The notes: a model not told the origin generated them from the sequence alone. DNA of 64,000 nt from JAJEFO01 sp965208685 (GCA_965208685.1 CBDBPL010000007.1:4877398-4941397); one strand, 5' to 3'; counted from the stretch's first letter, positions 8,075 to 18,263 are shown. Numbers and translations are program-made.

Positions 8075-9548
8075 TCGATCACGTGCGCAAGCCGTGCGAG
8101 CCGGGATCCGCCTACGAACAGGACGAAATGCGTTCAGGACGGCCGCGGCCGCCGGGCTGGTGGCGGCGCTCCTGTCGGCGCCGTCAGGGCCTGCCCGCGC
8201 CGACGTGCTTTCCGAGATGAACCGCTTCTGGCAGGGCGCGGCGGTCAACACGACGGGGCCGACGGCGTTCCAGGGGCAGGCCTCGGGCCACTGGACGCTC
8301 GGCAACCTGTACCTCCGCGCGCCGGTGCGCTCGGAGCAGGTGGCGACCGTGAGCCTGCCCTCGTTCCGGGCGGGCTGCGGCGGCATCGACGCCTTCGCCG
8401 GGGCGTTCTCCTTCATCAACTCCGACCAGCTCGTGGCCTTCGGTCGCGCCGTGGCGCAGAACGCCGTCGGCTTCGCCTTCGAGCTTGCGCTGGAGACGAT
8501 CTCGCCGGTGATCGCCGAGACCATGGCCAAGCTCCGGGCGCTGGCGCAGTGGGTCAACAGCCAGAACCTGAACAGCTGCGAGACCGCGCAGGCGCTGGTC
8601 GGCGCGGCCTGGGCGCGGAACGACCGGGCCTCGGCCTCCATCTGCGCCGCGATCGGCACGAGCCAAGGGATCTTCTCCGACTACGCGGCGGCCAGGCACG
8701 GCTGCGGCTCGGAAGGAAGGCGCCACTCGACGCTCGCCTCGGCCTCCGGGCCGATGGCGGACCAGGTGCCGGTCAACGTCAACTACGCCTGGAAGGCGAT
8801 CCGGGCGTCGTCCTTCCTTGCCGGGGACACGCAGCTCGCCGAGTTCGCCATGGCGGTCACCGGCACGGTGATCGTGACCGCGCCCGTGGCCGATTCCGAC
8901 GCGGCCGGCCCGCGCGTCCGGATCCTGGAGCCGCTGGCGCTGGACCGGAGGGTCACGGAGGTGCTGATGGAGGGCGGCGGCGCGCTGCCGGTCTACCGCT
9001 GCGACGAGACGGCCCGCTGCCTCAACCCGACGCTCGGCACGGCGAGCATCCCCCCGGACCGGGGATTCCGGACGCGGGTGGCGGAACTGCTGCGCGACCT
9101 CGTCGACGCGGTGCGGACGGACACGGCCCCGCCGCCGGAGGCGCTGGGTCTCGTGAACCTCACCACGCTGCCGGTGTACCGGGTCGCGAACGCGGCGGCG
9201 GCCTACCGGGGCGCGGTGATCGACCAGGAGATGGACGCGCTCGCCGAGGCCGTGGCGCTCGACGTCATGCAGGTCTGGATCACGGACCTGCACCGCACGG
9301 TGGAGGAGCGCGCCGGGACGCTTGACATCGCCGACGGCGAGCAGCTGCGACGCTGGCGCGAGGGGCTGAGGACGAACCGCGTCGCGCTTGCGCGCCACCG
9401 GAACCAGGGGCTGCAGCGGCTGAACACGGCGCTCGCCGTGGTCGAGAAGCTGAGGTTGATCGAGACCGAGCTGGCCGGGGCGCTCTCGGCGGATCTGAGG
9501 GCCGCGCTCGCGTTCGCGCGCGGCGGCACCGGGGCTGGATCCCGGTAG
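8064..9548 (+). CDS. traH: TraH, F-type pilus assembly protein
   Basis: TraH is a periplasmic/outer-membrane component of the F-type channel, 494 residues long (F TraH is about 458). It has a signal peptide ending PARADVLSEM, the family opening MNRFWQGAAVNTTGPTAF, then GHWTLGNLYLRAP and a Cys at RAGCGGIDAFAGAFSFIN, which is the most conserved TraH block. A second conserved Cys block is NSCETAQALVGA. C-terminal helices (about 380-480) are predicted coiled. The ATG at 8064 overlaps the end of traF, and 12 bases separate it from traG. Confidence 0.93.
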   Translation: MTIDRSRAQAVRAGIRLRTGRNAFRTAAAAGLVAALLSAPSGPARADVLSEMNRFWQGAAVNTTGPTAFQGQASGHWTLGNLYLRAPVRSEQVATVSLPSFRAGCGGIDAFAGAFSFINSDQLVAFGRAVAQNAVGFAFELALETISPVIAETMAKLRALAQWVNSQNLNSCETAQALVGAAWARNDRASASICAAIGTSQGIFSDYAAARHGCGSEGRRHSTLASASGPMADQVPVNVNYAWKAIRASSFLAGDTQLAEFAMAVTGTVIVTAPVADSDAAGPRVRILEPLALDRRVTEVLMEGGGALPVYRCDETARCLNPTLGTASIPPDRGFRTRVAELLRDLVDAVRTDTAPPPEALGLVNLTTLPVYRVANAAAAYRGAVIDQEMDALAEAVALDVMQVWITDLHRTVEERAGTLDIADGEQLRRWREGLRTNRVALARHRNQGLQRLNTALAVVEKLRLIETELAGALSADLRAALAFARGGTGAGSR

Positions 9549-9560
9549 GCGCGGCGCATC

Positions 9561-12515
9561 GTGTTCGAGATCTTCACCCTCGGCGGCGGGACCTACCTGG
9601 TCGACCTCCTGAACGCGGTCGCCGCCATCACCGGCGGCGGGGCTTACGTCAACCTCGCGCAGCTCGCCGGCATGGCCGGGCTCGCCTGGATCCTGATGCG
9701 CACCGCCTTCGGCGGCTCGTGGCGGGACAACGGGAAGTGGGTGCTCCTGTTCGCCGCCGTCTGGGGCGCGATGATCGTGCCGAAGGCGACCGTGCGCGTC
9801 GTCGACCGGCTCGACCCCGCCCTGGCGCCGGCCGTGGTCGCGAACGTGCCGATGGGGCTCGCGCTCTTCGCGTCCCTGACCAGCGAGGTCGGGGACGGGC
9901 TGACGCGGCTGACGGAGCAGGCCTTCGCGCTGCCGAACGACCTCCGCTACCGCCGCCACGGCATGATCTTCGGGGCGCGGCTCGCCGACAGGGCGACGCG
10001 GCTGGAGGTGACCGACGCGGTCTTCGCGCGGAACCTCCGGAGCTACGCGCGCCAGTGCGTGTTCCACGCGTTGCTGCTCGGCCACGTCACCGCCGACGAC
10101 CTCCGCGAATCGACCGACCTCTGGTCGCTCGTGACCGCTGCGGGCACGCCGTCCGCCGGGGCCTCGCCCGCGCGCATGTTCGAGCTCGCGACCCGGGGCG
10201 CGGTGTCCGGGACGGGCGCCACGACCCTCGACCGCCAGGTCGTCACCTGCCGGGACGGCGCGGCGCGGCTGGACGCGCAGTGGAACGCCGAGATCGCGCG
10301 CGCGGGAACGGTGTTCGGAAGGCGAATCTTCCCGGGCGCGCGGACGGACGCGCTGGCCCGGGCCGAGCTGCTCGCCGCCCTTCCCGCCGCGCACGACTTC
10401 CTGATCGGGGCGTCCCGCGCGGCGGGTCAGATCATGCGCCAGCAGATGGTGCTGAACGCGGTCCACGACGCGGGCGAGCAGTGGGCCGCCGAGGCGGGCA
10501 ACGCCGCCGCGCTCCGGGCCTACACCGACGCGAGGGCGGAGGCGCAGACGGTCTCGGCCTACCGGGCCATCGGGCGGCAGGCCGAGACCTGGGTGCCGCT
10601 GCTCAGGATCGTATTCGAGTGCCTCTACGTGGGCGCCTTCCCCATGGCGGTGCTGCTCATGCTGACTCCGGCGGGGACCGCGATATTCCGCTCTTACGTC
10701 ACCGGGCTCGTCTGGCTCCAGTCCTGGGGGCCGCTCTACGCGATCCTCCACCGCATCTCCATGGGCGAGGCCGCCGAGCGCATGCAGGCGGCCGCTACCA
10801 TGCCGGGGGGCGACATAGGCATCTCGCTGGTGGCCCAGGCCGGGATCCGCGCCGTCGCGGCGGACGTCGCCGTGATGTCGGGGTACCTTTCGATGTCGGT
10901 GCCGTTCCTGGCCGCCGCGCTCGCCTACGGCATGGCCAAGGCCACTGTGCTCGCCACCTCCGTGCTGGCGGTCGGGCAGGACGCGGCCTCCTCGGCCGCG
11001 CACGAGGGCACGACGGGAAACCTCTCGCTCGCGAGCACGGCGCAGGACGTGCACCGCTTCGCGACCCTTGAGGGACGCCAGGTCCGCACCTCGGCGCATG
11101 TCGACGAGGGCCGCTACACCGGCTTCGCGCCCATGGGCGCGGCGATGACGGTGACGGGTGACGGGACGGTGGTGGCGGACGCGGGCGCGGCCACGAGCCG
11201 GATACCCGCTGCGGGCGTGCGACTTTCCGAATCGCTCGCGACCTCGCACGAGACCCGGGCGGCGGAGGCGCAGGGACGGTCCCGGCACTGGTCGGCAGAG
11301 GCGGGCATGGCGCGCAGCGCGGCGGCGACCGACGCGACGGCGCTGGTCGAGCGATACAGCCATGACGTGAGCACGGGGGAGGCGCACGCGCACGGCGTCA
11401 CGGAAAGCGAATCGCGCCAGGCGCAGGAGCTGGCCTCCCATGTCGAGAAGCTGGCAGAGGTCGGGGGCATCACGACGAGCCAGGCCATGAACCTGACGGC
11501 GGAGGCGAAGGTGGGCGGCGGCCTGGACCTCGTGGCGAAGGTCGGCGCGGACGGCTCGGTCCTGTGGCGCGGGCAGGCCATCGAGTCGGACGCCTGGAAC
11601 CGGATGCGGGAATACGACCGCCAGCACGGCGTGACCGAATCCTGGGGCCGGGTCGAGGAGGCGTCGAGACGATGGTCCGCCCAGACGGGAGATTCGGAAC
11701 TTGCGAGCCTGGAGGAGGGCCTCTCGGCGAACGTGACCCGCATGCGGAGCTTCCAGGAACGGGCGGTGATGGCGCGGCAGGAATCGGAGAGCTGGACCGA
11801 GCAGGCGGCGCAGGTGCGCTCCGACGCGCAGGCGATCGAGCGCGAGCTTGGCCAGCCGTTCTTCGCGTGGCTCTCGGAGCGTCCGGGCGCTGACGGGCGC
11901 GCGATCGGCGCGGCGGGCGCGATGCGGATCGCCTCGCCTCAGACGCCGGAGGACGCCGAGGAGCTCAGGGAGCAGGCCGCGGCCTTCATCGCCTCGCACT
12001 ATCCCGCGCCCGCCGGTCCCGCGCCCTCGGCGAGCATGAGCGCGGAGGCGTACGGCGAGGCCGCCGGCGAGGCGCGGGAGGCCTACGCGACGGAGACCGG
12101 CCTCTCCTACACAGGCTGGTCGGGCGGCGTGCGGGACAGGGCCGCCGACGCGGGCGTGCTCGAGCCGGGCGGTACGGAGGCGGCGGCGTCACGGGAGCGG
12201 GTCGCGGCCGAGACCGGGATCTCGGCAACGGGCGCGGAACGAACCGCGCGGGAGACGGTGACGCGGAGCGAGGTTGCCGGCGGCCGTGCGGGCGTTGCCG
12301 CCGAGACGGACAGGCCCTTCGCGGAGCACGCGACCGAGAGCGTGCCCGTGATCGGCGGCTGGCTGGCGGGGCGGCTCTTCGGCACGGCGGGCAATGCCGC
12401 GCCGGACGGAGCGACGGAGGTGGCGCCGGACGGAACCGGCGGCGAGGCAGACGAAGGCGACGCGGCGGACGCGCGTCCGCGCGGTGCCCGGAGGCCGTGG
12501 CGCAGTGACCTTTGA
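9561..12515 (+). CDS. traG: TraG, mating-pair stabilisation / entry exclusion target
   Basis: TraG is a 984-residue inner-membrane protein. The N-terminal half has several membrane segments, including AGLAWILM, WVLLFAAVWGAMIV, YVGAFPMAVLLMLTPAGTAIF and SVPFLAAALAYGMAKATVL. It is required for pilus assembly. The long hydrophilic C-terminal half (about residues 500-984) is the mating-pair stabilisation part and carries repeated TEESG/ATETG-like motifs with weak internal repetition (for example YATETGLSYTGW and VAAETGISATGA). The start is GTG at 9561 with a weak ribosome-binding site. No TraS/TraT exclusion gene follows, although a small membrane protein gene lies on the other strand. Confidence 0.92.
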   Translation: MFEIFTLGGGTYLVDLLNAVAAITGGGAYVNLAQLAGMAGLAWILMRTAFGGSWRDNGKWVLLFAAVWGAMIVPKATVRVVDRLDPALAPAVVANVPMGLALFASLTSEVGDGLTRLTEQAFALPNDLRYRRHGMIFGARLADRATRLEVTDAVFARNLRSYARQCVFHALLLGHVTADDLRESTDLWSLVTAAGTPSAGASPARMFELATRGAVSGTGATTLDRQVVTCRDGAARLDAQWNAEIARAGTVFGRRIFPGARTDALARAELLAALPAAHDFLIGASRAAGQIMRQQMVLNAVHDAGEQWAAEAGNAAALRAYTDARAEAQTVSAYRAIGRQAETWVPLLRIVFECLYVGAFPMAVLLMLTPAGTAIFRSYVTGLVWLQSWGPLYAILHRISMGEAAERMQAAATMPGGDIGISLVAQAGIRAVAADVAVMSGYLSMSVPFLAAALAYGMAKATVLATSVLAVGQDAASSAAHEGTTGNLSLASTAQDVHRFATLEGRQVRTSAHVDEGRYTGFAPMGAAMTVTGDGTVVADAGAATSRIPAAGVRLSESLATSHETRAAEAQGRSRHWSAEAGMARSAAATDATALVERYSHDVSTGEAHAHGVTESESRQAQELASHVEKLAEVGGITTSQAMNLTAEAKVGGGLDLVAKVGADGSVLWRGQAIESDAWNRMREYDRQHGVTESWGRVEEASRRWSAQTGDSELASLEEGLSANVTRMRSFQERAVMARQESESWTEQAAQVRSDAQAIERELGQPFFAWLSERPGADGRAIGAAGAMRIASPQTPEDAEELREQAAAFIASHYPAPAGPAPSASMSAEAYGEAAGEAREAYATETGLSYTGWSGGVRDRAADAGVLEPGGTEAAASRERVAAETGISATGAERTARETVTRSEVAGGRAGVAAETDRPFAEHATESVPVIGGWLAGRLFGTAGNAAPDGATEVAPDGTGGEADEGDAADARPRGARRPWRSDL

Positions 12516-12543
12516 GCATGTTCCGAAGAAGCGCGCCCCGGCG

Positions 12544-12912
12544 TCAGTCGCGCATCAGCCGCTCGTGCTCCTCCGCGACCTCCATCCAGGCGTGCTGCCC
12601 CGACTGCGTCGCGGCGTCGATCCGTTCGTCGCGTCCGTCGGGCAGGCGACGGTGCCGGAAGGCCGACCAGTCGCCGTGGCGAAACCCGCGCAGGAGCGCA
12701 AGGGCCAGCGAGGAGACGACGGTCCAGGCGATCACGGCGAGCCAAAGAGGGCCGATGGCGGCCGTTCCGAATCCGGTGATCGATGCGACCGCTGTCCAGA
12801 ATGCCGCAAGGGCAAGGCCCGCAAGCACGACGATCCGCTCGGGCCAGGTGCTGCGCTTCGTCCTTCGCTTCGTGTCCGGGCGGCGATCCGCCGTGTTCGG
12901 TGCTGGCGTCAT
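12544..12912 (-). CDS. Small two-helix membrane protein between traG and traD
   Basis: This is a 122-residue protein with a basic N-terminus and two membrane segments (IVVLAGLALAAFWTAVASI and GPLWLAVIAWTVVSSLALALL). A basic/acidic tail ends WMEVAEEHERLMRD. It is the only gene antisense to the tra operon. The start is well supported by AGGAGG seven bases before the ATG. Its position between traG and traD is where F encodes the exclusion proteins TraS and TraT. A TraS-like role (inner-membrane entry exclusion) is a positional guess only; there is no recognisable sequence similarity and the opposite orientation argues against a simple equivalence. Confidence 0.65.
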   Translation of the reverse strand: MTPAPNTADRRPDTKRRTKRSTWPERIVVLAGLALAAFWTAVASITGFGTAAIGPLWLAVIAWTVVSSLALALLRGFRHGDWSAFRHRRLPDGRDERIDAATQSGQHAWMEVAEEHERLMRD

Positions 12913-13148
12913 GTCGATGTCCTCCTGTCATGCGATCCGGTCCGGCGGGCGGAGCTGCGGAATCCCGGGCCCGTGCAATTCCCCGGTCCGGCCCCGGCCC
13001 TCTCCCGCCCGGATCCGTTCGCCCGGCCCCGGCTCCGCTCCGGCTCCTGGAGGAAGGGAGCCGGACTCGCGGCGCCCGCCGGGTTCGGGGGTTGCGACGG
13101 CCCTGATCCACGCCGGAACGAACGGCGCGCCGAAGAGAGGGCGCGCGC

Positions 13149-15317
13149 ATGAGGGGCATCGGCGGCAGCACGCTCCGGGGCGGACAGACCGTGTTCCACG
13201 GGCTGCGCATGTGGGGACAGCTCCTGCGGGCGGCGCTGTTCCTCTCGGCCCTGTCCGTCGTGGCCGTGCCGGCCTTCACCCTCTGGCGAAGCACCTCCGG
13301 GGCGGAGCTCTACGCCGTCGGCATGGTGACGCTCGCCGAGGTGAAGCTCGCGATCGGCTACAGGCCGGATTCGGGCCAGGAGGTCCGGCTCTCCGACGGC
13401 ACGCGGCGCGCGCTCAGGATCCGCGACATCGCGGCCTCGGTCCCGGCGCTGCAGGCGCGGCAGAGGATCCTGGACGAGATCCTGTCGGGCGCGCGCCTGG
13501 GCGCGATGGCGGGCGCCGGGATGGTCGCGCTCTTCCTCGCCGCGTTCTGGTGGCGCGGCGTCCGTCTCGGGCGGCTGAGGCGAATCCGGGGCGCCGAGAT
13601 GGTGACGGCCGCGCAGCTGCGCCGGCGCGTGACGCCGCCGCGCGAGCGCGTCCTGGCCATGCTGCCTGGGGCAGGGAGGATCCGTCCCTACAGCATCGCC
13701 GGGATCCCGTACCCGGAAAGGGCGGAGACCCAGCACACCATCGTCTCGGGCACCACCGGGTCAGGCAAGACCGTGCTGATCTCGGACATCGTCGCCCAAG
13801 TGCGCGCCCGGGGCGAACGCTGCGTGATCTACGACAAGATGGGGTCCTACACGCGCGCCTTCCTCGATCCGTCCCGCGACGTGCTGATGAACCCGCTCGA
13901 CGCAAGGGCGCCGCGCTGGTCGCCCTTCCTCGAGGCGCGGGACCCGCGCGACTTCGACATGATGGCCGCCGCCCTCATCCCCCAGCAGAAGGACACCGTG
14001 GACCCGTTCTGGGTGACGGCGGCGCGCCAGCTCTTCTCCATCGGGGCGGGCGTGCTCCGCCAGCGGGGCGAGACAAGGAACGCGGTGCTGGTCGACCACC
14101 TGCTCAAGGCCGACCTCACGGCGCTGTCCGAGGCGATGGAGGGCACCGTCGCCCAGTCCATCGTCGATCCCGAGAACCCGAAGACGGCGCTCTCCGTCTG
14201 CGCCATGCTGACCGCCAACCTCTCGGCGCTGGAGCTCCTGCCCGACGAGGGCAGGCCCTTCTCGATCCGCGAGTGGGTCGCCAAGGAGGACGGCGAGGGG
14301 TTCCTGTTCCTCACCTCGCGCGGGGACCAGCACGCGAGCCTCCGTGGCCTGATCTCGACCTGGCTGGAGATCGCGGTCAACGCGCTCCTCTCGCTGGAGC
14401 AGGACGAGGGACGGCGGATCTGGGTGATCCTCGACGAGCTGCCCACGCTGCACCAGGTGCCGTCATTGCAGCCCGGGCTTGCCGAATCCCGCCAGTTCGG
14501 CGGCTGCTTCGTGCTTGGCGTCCAGGTCGCCTCGGCGCTTCGCGACCTCTACGGGCGGAACGGGGCGGAGACGATCTCGGGGCTCTGCGGCACCCGCGTC
14601 GTGCTGGCCGCGCCCGACCGGGACACCGCGCAGTGGTCGGCGGACAGCCTCGGGCGGAGCGAGGTGGAGGAGGTGGCAGAGGGCTTTTCCTACGGCGCGA
14701 ACACGATCAGGGACGGCGTGAGCCTGACGCCGCGCCGCGAGCTCCGCGCGCTGGCGCTGCCGTCCGAGATCATGCGGCTGAAGAACCTCTCGGGCTACCT
14801 CAAGTTCCCCGGCCCCTTCCCGGTCGCCTCGATCCGGCTGAAACACGTGAAGCGCCCCGCCGCCGCCGCGCGGTTCGTGCCGCGCAAGGGCGAAGGGGTG
14901 GAAGCCGATGACAGAGCGGACGGGGCGGCACCTGCGGCGAGGGCCGACGCGGACAACGCCGCCGAGACCGGCGCGCGCGCGGCTCCGGATCCGGGGAAAA
15001 GAGGCAAGGCGCCCCGCGACAAGGGCGGTGTCGCCAGGGACATGCCGCCGGAGCCTGCCGCGCTGCAGGAGGTCCTGGCGCTTCCACCGCCTGAAGAGCC
15101 GCAAGCGGACGCGGCGGCGCAGGCGGTCGAGGGATCGGGAAAGAAAGGCGGGCGCAAGGCGCAGCGTGCCGAAACGAAGGCTGGCCGCAAGGCGCGGCGA
15201 TCCGGATCGCGCGCGACGGATGGGCCTGACGCGACGGGCGAGGCGTCGCCGGGCGAATCCGCTTCGGGAGCCGCGGCCCCGGCAACCGATGGCAGTCACG
15301 ACGGAACCTGGTACTGA
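13149..15317 (+). CDS. traD: TraD, type IV coupling ATPase
   Basis: TraD is the coupling protein (VirD4/TraD family, 722 residues) that links the relaxosome to the secretion channel. Two N-terminal membrane segments (about residues 25-45 and 120-140) flank a periplasmic loop. The hexameric ATPase follows, with Walker A GTTGSGKTVL and Walker B RIWVILDELP. The TraD-characteristic ESRQFGGCFVLGVQ and GTRVVLAAPDRDTAQWSADSLG are present. A low-complexity charged tail of about 150 residues ends GTWY, like the relaxase-contacting tail of F TraD. It is followed two bases later by traI. Confidence 0.94.
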   Translation: MRGIGGSTLRGGQTVFHGLRMWGQLLRAALFLSALSVVAVPAFTLWRSTSGAELYAVGMVTLAEVKLAIGYRPDSGQEVRLSDGTRRALRIRDIAASVPALQARQRILDEILSGARLGAMAGAGMVALFLAAFWWRGVRLGRLRRIRGAEMVTAAQLRRRVTPPRERVLAMLPGAGRIRPYSIAGIPYPERAETQHTIVSGTTGSGKTVLISDIVAQVRARGERCVIYDKMGSYTRAFLDPSRDVLMNPLDARAPRWSPFLEARDPRDFDMMAAALIPQQKDTVDPFWVTAARQLFSIGAGVLRQRGETRNAVLVDHLLKADLTALSEAMEGTVAQSIVDPENPKTALSVCAMLTANLSALELLPDEGRPFSIREWVAKEDGEGFLFLTSRGDQHASLRGLISTWLEIAVNALLSLEQDEGRRIWVILDELPTLHQVPSLQPGLAESRQFGGCFVLGVQVASALRDLYGRNGAETISGLCGTRVVLAAPDRDTAQWSADSLGRSEVEEVAEGFSYGANTIRDGVSLTPRRELRALALPSEIMRLKNLSGYLKFPGPFPVASIRLKHVKRPAAAARFVPRKGEGVEADDRADGAAPAARADADNAAETGARAAPDPGKRGKAPRDKGGVARDMPPEPAALQEVLALPPPEEPQADAAAQAVEGSGKKGGRKAQRAETKAGRKARRSGSRATDGPDATGEASPGESASGAAAPATDGSHDGTWY

Positions 15318-15319
15318 GC

Positions 15320-16087
15320 ATGCTGTCGATCGGGGCGATCTCCTCGGCGGGGCAGGGCGCGCGCTACTACGAGCGGGACGGCTACTACGACAGGGACGAT
15401 CCCGCGCATCGCGACGCCAGCGCCTGGGCCGGCAGGGGCGCGGCGGACCTCGGGCTGGAGGGCCCGGTCGATCCGGAGACGTTCCGAGCCGTGCTGGAGG
15501 GGCGGGTTCCCGACGGGTCGGGCACGCGGCTCGGGCGGCGCGGTCGCGACGGGGAGATCCTCCACCGTCCCGGCCGCGACCTCACGTTCTCCGCGCCCAA
15601 GTCGGTGTCGCTCGCGGCGCTGGTGGGCGGCGACAGGCGGATCGTGGAGGCCCACGACCGGGCGGTCAGGGCGACGCTGGACTGGGTCGAGCGGAACGCC
15701 GCCGAGACCCGCATGAAGGATCCGGAGACCGGAACGATGCGGCGGGTCGGCAGCCAGCGGATCGTCGCCGCCACGTTCCGGCATGACGCCTCGCGGAGCC
15801 TCGATCCGCAGCTTCACACGCACGCGGTGCTGGCCAACATGGCGAGGGGCGGGGACGGGAAGTGGCGGTCGATGGCCAACGAGGGCCTCTACGAACGGCA
15901 GAAGCTGATCGGCATGCTCTACAGGAACGAACTGGCCGCCGGGCTCTCCCGACTCGGCTACGGCATCGAGAAGACCCATGCCGACGGGCGCTTCGAGATC
16001 GCGGGCGTCTCCCGGGAGGCGGTCGAGGCGTTCTCGATCTTGCAAGAACATGAGTGGTCGCAGCCTACAAGGCTGAAATCATTATAA
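15320..16087 (+). pseudogene. traI: traI, truncated relaxase (N-terminal 239 residues)
   Basis: This is the N-terminal part of a MOB-F (TrwC/TraI) relaxase. It has the catalytic tyrosine cluster YYERDGYY near the start, the motif SAPKSVSLAALVGGD and the metal-binding triad DPQLHTHAVLANM. The frame matches the intact copy at 49779-52763 until GVSREAVEAFS (about 16038). It then runs 16 unrelated residues to a stop, so the end of the nickase domain and the whole helicase are missing. The loss is an abrupt sequence switch, not a homopolymer indel, so it is a genuine rearrangement. The residual protein keeps the active-site residues, but I doubt that it nicks. Confidence 0.9.
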
Positions 16088-16151
16088 TACATTTGGAATT
16101 CTGGATCACTTATGCAGCGTGTCAACACAATAGCAACACCGCACCCAGAGA

Positions 16152-16590
16152 GTGGGGGGTAACCATTCGGTGCAGCTGTGGAATCTGGCAAATTCGGTGA
16201 TGACGCAGGTAGTGGAAGCTCAAGGAACCCTTGCTTTCGCGGCGGTTCAAGATGCGCGCCTTGCCGAATCTCCACGGGTTCTCCGAATGCTTACAGTGGG
16301 GGTAACCGTTCGGGCAAGCCGTTTGCTTTGCAAGTTTGGTGATGACGCTGTAGCGGAAACCCATGAAATCCCTGCCTTTGCGGTGGTTTGCTATGCGCAC
16401 CCTTCCGAATCTCCACGGCTTCCCCGAACGGTTACGAGTGGGGGTAAGCGTTCGTTCGAGCCGTGGAAATTGCAAATTCGGGAATCACTCAGGTAGCAGA
16501 AGCTCAAGGAAACCTTGCTTTCGCGGTGGTTCATGATGCGCGCATTGCCGAATCTCCACGGCTTGTCCGAATGCTTGCGTCGAAGGCAAG
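16152..16590. repeat. Three tandem ~143-bp imperfect repeats with hairpins at unit junctions
   Basis: Units begin at about 16152, 16296 and 16438, each opening with GTGGGGGTAA and containing a shared core such as CCGAATCTCCACGG. At each internal junction the end of one unit and the start of the next form an 11-12 bp stem: about 16283-16314 and 16425-16452, and after the last unit a perfect 10-bp stem near 16570-16596. The stem sequences differ between junctions yet still pair. No credible gene lies here. The array begins about 115 bp after the traI break. Confidence 0.8.
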
Positions 16591-16596
16591 CATTCC

Positions 16597-17247
16597 AGGT
16601 TTTGCAATCGTCCGGTCACCTACGACCGTAGGAGGGCCACGGTGGCCACGGTCGAGTCGTCCGGCAACCTGTCCTCTCGCCAACGTCGAGTGCGGCAGAG
16701 GTCGATGCGCCAGCAAGTCGCGAAATGATTCCATTGCTTTCTCGGCCTTTTCGATCGCGGCCAAGCCGGTCGCAGGCGCAAACGCCGCCCGCATGGATTT
16801 CGTGCCGCGATGCCGCCTTTCCTTTCGGCGATTGTGCCGGCTTTGGCGGATGCGCGGTTGACTCGTGATATCCTTTCGAGATGTCAAAACCCTTACGCTC
16901 GTCTTCGTGCCGTCCGCCATTTTCGCAGTCCGCAATCAGACAGTCACCCCTTGGGTCCGATCCCCGGACCCCGCGTGTCTCCTCCTGTCCGCAACCATGC
17001 TTTCTGCCCGCAACGAGCCGCAACCGTTCGGTCGGTCCGTGGATACGAACTGGCCCAGACTGCGTTCGAAATTCGCGTGGAAAACGAACAGGCTGCCGGC
17101 AGATCCGGCCGTGTTCCAGACTCCTTCCTTGCCCGCCGCTTCACGTCGGGGACGCGCTATGGCGTCATTATGCGATGAAGTTCCATAGCGTGCCGCAATT
17201 GAACTGCCAAATTTCACGAAGGTAGCCACCCAATTCCGCGCATCCCG
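16597..17247. other. Non-coding stretch after the repeat array
   Basis: Overlapping short frames exist on both strands but none has a ribosome-binding site, a family-like pattern or consistent codon usage. Base composition is lower in GC than the flanking tra genes. I see no promoter or terminator I would defend. Confidence 0.4.
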
Positions 17248-18002
17248 TCACTCATCCGGCAGGCCCTGCGGCACGAGGTCCCGCCAGCCGCCGCCGGCCA
17301 GCTTCCGCGCCTTCGCGATCCGGCGCCGCACCTTCGAGCGCATCCCGCCGTCGGACGTCCACTCCCTGGCCACCTCCTCGGCGCCCCAGGCGTCCTCCGC
17401 GATCCCGCGCGCGCTCCGGCCCGCCGCGAGGCCGTCCAGGACCATCATCAGCCCGCCGGCCTCGCGAACCCCTCCCACCGACCCTTCCCGTTCCGTGGCA
17501 CGGTCCTTCCCGAGACGTTCCAGAAGTCGAGCATGCGCCGCATCGCGTGCGGCATCCTGAGCCCGAACGGCAGCAGGACGGAGACGCCGGCGCCGTCGGG
17601 GAGCGTCCCGGGCTCCCGGAGCCGCACCTGCACCGCCGCGCCGCCATGCTCGACCTTGAGCACGAGCCCGCCGTCCAGGAGCCTGAGCCCCTCGACGGCG
17701 CCGCCCTCGTCGGCCAGCCCTGCCAGCGGCGGCGCGGACAGGTCCGGCACGGCCTCGGGCATCCTGCGCTGGCGCCAGAACGGCGTGAGCGGCCCCTCCG
17801 CCGCGAAGGGGTCCTCCCAGGCGAGCAGCTCGAAGCGCGCCGCCTCCGTGTCGGCCTTGGTCTGCACCCTGATCGGGAAGGTCCCCGGCTCCGGCGGAGC
17901 CGACGCGGCGGATTCCGCCGCATGCCTGGCCCAGGCCTCGCGGTACTCCGCAGTCCGCCTCAGCACCGCCCAGGCGAAGGTGCCGTCCCCGTCCTCCGCC
18001 AT
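17248..18002 (-). CDS. DUF6499-DUF2285 protein (one frameshift)
   Basis: The N-terminal part shows the DUF6499 pattern (FAWAVLRRTAEYREAWARH, then FELLAWEDPF). The C-terminal part shows DUF2285 (VLDGLAAGRSARGIAEDAWG and KVRRRIAKARKLAGGGWRDL), a helix-turn-helix-like module common beside conjugation and integrase genes in alphaproteobacteria. The two parts are in different frames. A G seems missing from the GGGG run at about 17475, just before VREAGGLMMVLDGL. Corrected length is about 250 residues. It probably acts as a DNA-binding regulator of a mobile element. Start is ATG at 18002, and it lies 60 bp downstream of a small coiled-coil ORF on the same strand. Confidence 0.75.
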
Positions 18003-18061
18003 CGCGCGGCGTCAGACCCGGGCGCGCGGCACGGCCGCGCTTCGGAAGGATGCCCGCCGCC

Positions 18062-18262
18062 TCATCTCGCGGCGCCGCACGGGACGGGCACGGTCTCCCG
18101 GGGCGCCCGCGCGTCCCGCGCGCCGGATCCGGGCGGGCCGAACGCCATGCCGCAAAGGGCATGCCGAAGGGCTTCCGTCAGGGACTCGTTCGCCAGGCGC
18201 AGCTCGCGGTTCTCGCGTTCCAGTTCCTCCAGCCGCTCCCCGCCGGACGCGGCCCGCGTCAC
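18062..18262 (-). CDS. Small coiled-coil ORF, possible
   Basis: This is a 66-residue ORF starting with GTG, immediately downstream of the autotransporter stop. It has a strong heptad stretch (ERLEELERENRELRLANES) reminiscent of the C-terminal zipper of IS3-type OrfA proteins or of small regulators. The second half is low-complexity and Pro-rich. There is no family match I can name. It could belong with the DUF2285 gene just downstream. Confidence 0.35.
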   Translation of the reverse strand: MTRAASGGERLEELERENRELRLANESLTEALRHALCGMAFGPPGSGARDARAPRETVPVPCGAAR

Positions 18263-18263
18263 G

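Noticed and set aside
8184..11999. A 1271-codon minus-strand open frame across traH and traG
   Set aside because: The same artefact: high GC depletes stops in the antisense frame. The plus-strand proteins have clear family signatures.
16122..16496. Open frames on both strands through the 143-bp repeats
   Set aside because: The apparent protein repeats simply mirror the DNA repeat. There is no ribosome-binding site, and sequence is conserved at hairpins rather than at codon level.
16152..16590. CRISPR array or integron attC interpretation of the repeat array
   Set aside because: Units are about 143 bp with no short identical repeat separated by unique spacers, no cas genes, no integrase of the IntI type and no attC core triplets at the junctions.
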